Assembly (NCBI GenBank): GCA_021808665.1
Contig: JAKBBA010000006.1
Location: 1-64,000, forward strand
DNA length: 64,000 nt
Source of the DNA: Actinomycetes bacterium
GTDB lineage: Bacteria; Actinomycetota; Acidimicrobiia; Acidimicrobiales; Palsa-688
Direction: 5' to 3'
The first letter of the stretch is position 1, and the number at the start of each line of letters is the position of its first letter. Under the pieces are notes generated by a model. It was not told the origin of the DNA. It saw only the letters and a list, made by a program, of their open reading frames with translations, and ran no database searches. Positions 59,507 to 64,000 of this stretch are shown one piece after another. The position numbers and the translations under genes were made by a program.

Positions 59507-62082
59507 GCCCCTAGGACCGTCCGGACAGCGTCGAGGGCCTCGTCTAGTCGGGAGGGGTCCCGCCCGCCGGCAGTGGCGTGCTCGGGGTTGCGACCTCCAC
59601 CTCCACCGCCAACGATCCGCGCCGGCGGCCCTATTAGCTCAGGCGCGCTTCGAGGCGAGCCTTTCGCCACCACCGCGGCCAGAGCCGCCTTAGAGCCGTC
59701 CGGCGAACCTCCGAGCACGACGACCTCCGAGCCGGCGAGGTTGCGGACCTTCGCTGCGAGCTCCCGAAGCTGGTCAGGGTTAAGACCGTCCACCCTGGCT
59801 ACCAGGGCGGCACCCGCCGCCATACCGGCGAGCTCCCTTGCACGACCGTCCAGGGCAGCACGCTCCAGTTCCTCCATGCGTCCCTGCAAAGCGCGAAGCT
59901 CTCCCAGCCTACGTTCGAGAGCGTCGATGACTTCGTCGGGCCTGGCCCGAAGCAATGCTGCGCAAGCGGCTATCTCCCGGTCCGCCTCACGCATCCGGGC
60001 GAGCGTCGCCGTGCCGGTGACGGCCTCCACGCGGCGCAGGTTAGAGCCAATCGATCCCTCCGAGACGATCTTGAACGGGCCGATCTCACCCAGTCGCGTC
60101 ACGTGCGTTCCACCGCACAACTCCAACGACGCGGGGCCGGCGGCCACGACGCGCACCTGGTCACCGTATTTGTCCTCGAAGAACGCAAAGGCTCCTGCGG
60201 CGTCTGCGTCCACCTTGGCCATGACACGCACCGAGACACCGTCGTCGGAGAGGATCTGCGCGTTCACGATGTCCTCAACTTGGGCTATCTCGGCCTCCCC
60301 GAGGGGATGGTAGTGCGTGAAGTCGAACCGCAGCCGGTCCGGGGCGACGAGGGAGCCCTGCTGTTTGACGTGTTCGCCCAGAACCCGGCGCAGCGCGGAG
60401 TGCAGCAGGTGCGTGCCGGTGTGGTTGCGGCGGATAGCGCTGCGCCTCTGCGCGTCGATCGTCGCCGTCGCCGCCTGGCCCGGCCTGATCTCACCGTCGA
60501 CGATCCTCGCGACGTGGCGGTACAGGTCGGGAAGTGCCCGGGTCGTGTCGGTGACGGCCGCCCGCCCCGAGTCGGTCTCGATGAACCCGACGTCGCCGAC
60601 CTGACCGCCGCCCTCGGCGTAAAAAGGCGTCGCCGCCAGGAAGATCTCGACCGTGCCGTCGCTGGTGGGAATAACCCCCGTGACCGTAGTAGTAGCCGCC
60701 GCCGTCTCGTAGCCGACGAAGAGTGTCCCCCCGTGATCGGCTAGGAGTTTTCGGTACTCGCCTAGGCGTTCGTCACCGCCCACCTGGGCTTTCCCACCGG
60801 CGCGTGACTGGTCGCGCTGGCGGGTCATCTCCGTAGCGAAGCCGTCCTCGTCGACGCTTGCCCCTCTCTCCGCTGCTATCTCCCTGGTCAGTTCGATCGG
60901 GAAGCCGTGGGTGTCGTGCAGACGGAAAGCAACCTCGCCGGGGATCTTCGAAGATCCGGAGGAGATCTCAGCATCGAGCATGGCCAGACCGGTGCGAAGC
61001 GTGGCCCGGAAACGGGCCTCCTCCCTCGCTACGACGTCTGTTATCGAAGCCTGCGACGCGCCGAGATCCGGGTAGGCGTCGCTCATCACACCGACGCACG
61101 CCTCGACCAAAGCGGGAGTCACCTGTTTGTCCACTCCCAGCGCGAAAGCCTGACGAACCGCTCTTCTGATCAACCGGCGGAGCACGTATCCGCGGTCCTC
61201 ATTGCTAGGTACGACCCCATCGCCCACGAGGAATGTCATGGAGCGGGCGTGGTCAGCGAGGATCCGAAGCGACACGTCTGTCGCTTCGTCGGTACCGTAG
61301 CGCCTCGAGGTGAGCGCCTCCGCGACGGTAATGACGGGCCGCAGTACGCTCGTATCCCATATCGTCTCGACGCCTTCGACGAGGGTCAGGATGCGCTCCA
61401 GTCCGGCCCCGGTGTCGATGTTCGGCTTGGGAAGGGGCAGCAACGACCCGTCTCTTTGACGGTCGAACTGCATAAAGACGAGGTTCCAAACCTCGACGTA
61501 GCGCTCCTCTCCGCCGACCCCGGGACCTCCCTCCTCACCCCATTCCGGCCCCCTGTCGAAATAGATCTCCGAGCACGGCCCACACGGTCCCGTGTCGCCC
61601 ATCTCCCAAAAGTTGTCCTCGTCCATCCTGACGATCCGCTCGTGGGCTACCCCGACCGAGTCGCGCCATATCCCGACCGCCTCGTCGTCGTCGCGGTAAA
61701 CGCTCACCCATAGACGGTCCGCTTCCAAGCCGAGGACATCGGTGAGCAACTCCCAAGCCAGTGGAATCGCCAGCCCCTTGAAATAGTCCCCGAAGCTGAA
61801 ATTTCCGAGCATCTCGAAGAAAGTCAGGTGCCTGGTAGTACGTCCTATCAGGTCGATGTCGTCGTGCTTGCCTCGCACCCGGACGCACTTTTGGATGCTC
61901 GTCGCCCTCGGATAAGGCGGTGCTTGCTCACCGAGGAAGTAAGGGATGAACTGGTTCATACCCGCGTTGGTGAACAGAGGGGCGCGGGGGTGGTGAGGGA
62001 TCAGACCAGCGGACGGCACCGCCACATGGCCGCGGTCGACGAAGAACTGGGTGAAGGCGCGACGTAAGGCGTTGGCGTCCAT
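59503..62082 (-). CDS. alaS: alanyl-tRNA synthetase
   Basis: 859 residues. Class II catalytic domain at the N terminus (LFTNAGMNQFIPYFLGE, RGKHDDIDLIGRTTRHLTFF), an editing domain with the metal ligands HTGTHLLHSAL and CGGTHVTRLGEIGPF, and a C-terminal oligomerisation domain with GGGGGRNPEHATAGGRD. Length is typical. It lies 12 bases after the upstream small gene. Confidence 0.97.
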   Translation of the reverse strand: MDANALRRAFTQFFVDRGHVAVPSAGLIPHHPRAPLFTNAGMNQFIPYFLGEQAPPYPRATSIQKCVRVRGKHDDIDLIGRTTRHLTFFEMLGNFSFGDYFKGLAIPLAWELLTDVLGLEADRLWVSVYRDDDEAVGIWRDSVGVAHERIVRMDEDNFWEMGDTGPCGPCSEIYFDRGPEWGEEGGPGVGGEERYVEVWNLVFMQFDRQRDGSLLPLPKPNIDTGAGLERILTLVEGVETIWDTSVLRPVITVAEALTSRRYGTDEATDVSLRILADHARSMTFLVGDGVVPSNEDRGYVLRRLIRRAVRQAFALGVDKQVTPALVEACVGVMSDAYPDLGASQASITDVVAREEARFRATLRTGLAMLDAEISSGSSKIPGEVAFRLHDTHGFPIELTREIAAERGASVDEDGFATEMTRQRDQSRAGGKAQVGGDERLGEYRKLLADHGGTLFVGYETAAATTTVTGVIPTSDGTVEIFLAATPFYAEGGGQVGDVGFIETDSGRAAVTDTTRALPDLYRHVARIVDGEIRPGQAATATIDAQRRSAIRRNHTGTHLLHSALRRVLGEHVKQQGSLVAPDRLRFDFTHYHPLGEAEIAQVEDIVNAQILSDDGVSVRVMAKVDADAAGAFAFFEDKYGDQVRVVAAGPASLELCGGTHVTRLGEIGPFKIVSEGSIGSNLRRVEAVTGTATLARMREADREIAACAALLRARPDEVIDALERRLGELRALQGRMEELERAALDGRARELAGMAAGAALVARVDGLNPDQLRELAAKVRNLAGSEVVVLGGSPDGSKAALAAVVAKGSPRSAPELIGPPARIVGGGGGGRNPEHATAGGRDPSRLDEALDAVRTVLGA

Positions 62083-62094
62083 GACCGCTCCAGC

Positions 62095-62424
62095 CTAGAT
62101 GTTACGGCGCCGGAAGCTCGAAAGTGGGCCGGCCGGGGCGTCCCCGCCCGGTCGGCGACCACCGGCCCCCGAAGAGCTTCCCGGTGTGTGTCGCAGCCCA
62201 TCCTGACGGTCGTCGTCAGACGAGGTGCCTTTGAGCTGGGCCTCGCGCTCCCTCATGGCTTCACGTCCGTCCGCGAGCGCGGCGGCAATGCGTCGACCGG
62301 TCGCCTCGACGATCCCGGCGGGCCCGTAGCGGGCTGCCGCCGTCTTGGCCTTGCGCTGAGCCCACAGTGAACCTCCAGCTCCAAGCGCTACGCCGGTGAC
62401 CAGCCACCGTGTCCTTTTGGGCAT
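62095..62424 (-). CDS. conserved small protein of the hisS-alaS interval
   Basis: 109 residues, starting at ATG 62424 (MPKRTRWLVTGVALGAGG), one base overlapping the DUF948 stop. A short N-terminal hydrophobic stretch (LVTGVALGAGGSLWAQ) may be a weak membrane anchor, followed by a basic/Ala helix and a disordered Gly/Pro/Arg-rich tail. Genes of this kind follow DUF948 genes upstream of alaS in many actinobacteria; no function is known to me. Confidence 0.7.
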   Translation of the reverse strand: MPKRTRWLVTGVALGAGGSLWAQRKAKTAAARYGPAGIVEATGRRIAAALADGREAMREREAQLKGTSSDDDRQDGLRHTPGSSSGAGGRRPGGDAPAGPLSSFRRRNI

Positions 62425-62765
62425 CAGGCCCGCCTCCTCAGGCTGCGTCCCGCGCGCAGCGTACCCGAACCAAACGCCACCGCCTTGATGAGCGGGGCCG
62501 CGAGGACTGCGTGAGCGACCCGCGACGCCGAGCCGACAGTCGCGGTTATCGCCTCCGCCGAGCCGACCAGCTCGTCGACGCGGGCGAGCTCGCTCCTTGC
62601 GACGCCGATCGTCTTCTCGGCTTCTCCTATCAGCGCCTGCAGATGCCCGTCCAACTCTTCGACGAGGGAGGCGAGCTCCCGGGCGCTGCGCCGAAGCGAC
62701 AGACCGGCCCCGAAGAGGACGGCCACGACGGCGGTGGCGACCACGGCTAGTAGTACGGCTATCAA
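62424..62765 (-). CDS. DUF948 membrane protein
   Basis: 113 residues: one N-terminal membrane helix (IAVLLAVVATAVVAVLFGAG) followed by a coiled coil (about 25-75, ELASLVEELDGHLQALIGEA) and a short basic C terminus, the DUF948 pattern. The TTG start at 62765 overlaps the hisS stop as TTGA. Role unknown. Confidence 0.8.
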   Translation of the reverse strand: MIAVLLAVVATAVVAVLFGAGLSLRRSARELASLVEELDGHLQALIGEAEKTIGVARSELARVDELVGSAEAITATVGSASRVAHAVLAAPLIKAVAFGSGTLRAGRSLRRRA

Positions 62766-64000
62766 GGTGCCCGATTGTACCCTGGCAGCGAAGGACCTGA
62801 CCGGGAACTCCCGGGGCCGGCTTCGAGCATGCCACGTAGGGTAGCTACCAGTTCTCCTCGTCCCACCGAGCGCTGCTCGCCGCCCGTGAGGTCCTTGATG
62901 GCCACCTGCGACGCTTCAGCTTCGTCAGGCCCGACTACGAGCGCGAACCTTGCCCCCGAACGGTCAGCCGCTTTGAACTGTGCTCTGGGCGAGCGGCCGT
63001 CGAAAGCCCGGTCAACCCTGAGACCGGCCTGGCGCAGCTCGCGGGTGATGTCCCGGGCGGCGTCGCCACCGGCAAAGTCCACGACGAAAGCGTGGAGACG
63101 CGCCGGCGGTCGTGGAGACGTGCCGCTGGCGCCGAGCGCTAAAAGGGTCCGCTCGACACCGATCGCGAAGCCTACGGCCGGGGTTGGGGGCCCTCCCATG
63201 GCCTGCACTAGAGCGTCGTAGCGGCCACCGCCGCCCAACGCGTTCTGCGACGACTCCAACATGGTGCCTGCGTATTCGAAAGTGGTTCGCGTGTAGTAGT
63301 CCAATCCCCGGACCAGGTGTGCATCGACACGGTAGGGGACCGAAAGGGCCGACAGGCCCGCCGTGACCCGCTCGAAGTGGGCAGCGCAGCTGTCGCAGAG
63401 GTTGTCCACCTGCAGGGGCGCTCCGGCGGTCTGAGCCCGGCAGGCTTCCCGTTTGCAGTCGAGGACCCGTAGCGGGTTCTCCTCGACGCGGCCGCGGTGC
63501 TCCTCGCAGAGGTCACCGCGACGCGCCATGAGATAGTCGAGGAGCTTCTGACGGTAAGCGGGCCGGCAGGCGGCGTCCCCGAGAGAGTTGACGAGAAGGT
63601 CCACACCTTTGATCCCGAGCCGGGCGAAGAAATCCCATCCGAGGGTTACTACCTCCACGTCCAGGTCGGGGTCGGAGCTGCCGAAAGCTTCGATACCGAC
63701 TTGGTGGAATTCCCTGAAACGCCCCGCCTGAGGACGCTCGAAACGGAAGTTGGAGCCTGCGTACCACGCCTTCCAGGGGGTCACCGGCCGGTGCTGGATG
63801 AAAGCCCGCACGACCGAGGCGGTCACTTCGGGGCGGAGGGCGACGTGGCGGCCGCCTTTGTCAACGAAGTCGTACATCTCCTTGCGGACGACGTCGGTCG
63901 ACTCGCCGATCCGGGTGAACACGCCGAGGTCCTCGAAGGTTGGCGTTACGATCAGCTCGTAGCCGGCGCCGCCCACGGTGGAGGCGAAAGTCGAGAGCAT
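62762..64000 (-). CDS. hisS: histidyl-tRNA synthetase, N terminus outside window
   Basis: 412 residues visible. The true start lies beyond 64000: the usual first 20-25 residues (the RGTRD segment) are missing, and the ATG at 64000 is internal. Motif 2 region YAGSNFRFERPQAGRFREFH, the His-binding LVRGLDYYTRTTFEYA, and motif 3 AVGFAIGVERTLLAL are intact, with the anticodon-binding domain at the end. A tail of about 20 residues extends past it. Confidence 0.96.
   Translation of the reverse strand: MLSTFASTVGGAGYELIVTPTFEDLGVFTRIGESTDVVRKEMYDFVDKGGRHVALRPEVTASVVRAFIQHRPVTPWKAWYAGSNFRFERPQAGRFREFHQVGIEAFGSSDPDLDVEVVTLGWDFFARLGIKGVDLLVNSLGDAACRPAYRQKLLDYLMARRGDLCEEHRGRVEENPLRVLDCKREACRAQTAGAPLQVDNLCDSCAAHFERVTAGLSALSVPYRVDAHLVRGLDYYTRTTFEYAGTMLESSQNALGGGGRYDALVQAMGGPPTPAVGFAIGVERTLLALGASGTSPRPPARLHAFVVDFAGGDAARDITRELRQAGLRVDRAFDGRSPRAQFKAADRSGARFALVVGPDEAEASQVAIKDLTGGEQRSVGRGELVATLRGMLEAGPGSSRSGPSLPGYNRAP

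Overview
The window reads as chromosomal core sequence from a high-GC actinobacterium, most likely class Acidimicrobiia or a close relative. This rests on the 5' third of a 16S gene at the left edge, an mIHF gene rather than HU/IHF in the pyrF-gmk block, a Walker-less PriA, class-typical gene order, and a complete type IV pilus (T4P) cluster with a PATAN/DUF4388 gene and a fused pilM-pilN. There is no phage, insertion sequence, CRISPR array or tRNA gene. Almost every gene is on the minus strand, in long runs with 4-bp stop/start overlaps.

Layout, left to right: 16S rRNA 5' part and rrn leader/promoter (1-740); mpg and the arginine operon argC-B-D-F-R-H (782-7198); pheS-pheT preceded by a SpoU methylase and the infC-rpmI-rplT operon (7267-13308); a divergent DUF1844 gene; a def-fmt-rsmB-rpe-mog-ribD-ribE-ribBA-ribH-hisG-csd operon (13856-22297); two plus-strand RNA/small-molecule methylase genes and queF; pyrR-pyrB-pyrC-carA-carB-pyrD-pyrF, mihF-gmk-rpoZ-coaBC-metK-priA (24106-38916); an AftB/ZomB-like plus-strand membrane glycosyltransferase; pepQ-efp-nusB; pilD and another membrane glycosyltransferase; aroC-aroB; the T4P cluster (47510-56988); and hisS-DUF948-hyp-alaS-ruvX-mltG-aroE (57046-64000, hisS cut by the window end).

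Functionally the window joins pyrimidine, arginine, riboflavin and shikimate biosynthesis with translation (IF3, L35, L20, PheRS, AlaRS, HisRS, EF-P, Fmt, Def) and a pilus machine. The most notable points are non-canonical start codons on two initiation-pathway genes (infC AUA, fmt CUG), a recurring TANNNT-N6-8-start arrangement implying leaderless mRNAs, a PyrR-type attenuator in front of pyrR, and T4P architecture oddities (PilM-PilN fusion, PilT with an extra N-terminal domain). Start positions were re-chosen from sequence context where the longest reading frame was implausible; these cases are stated.
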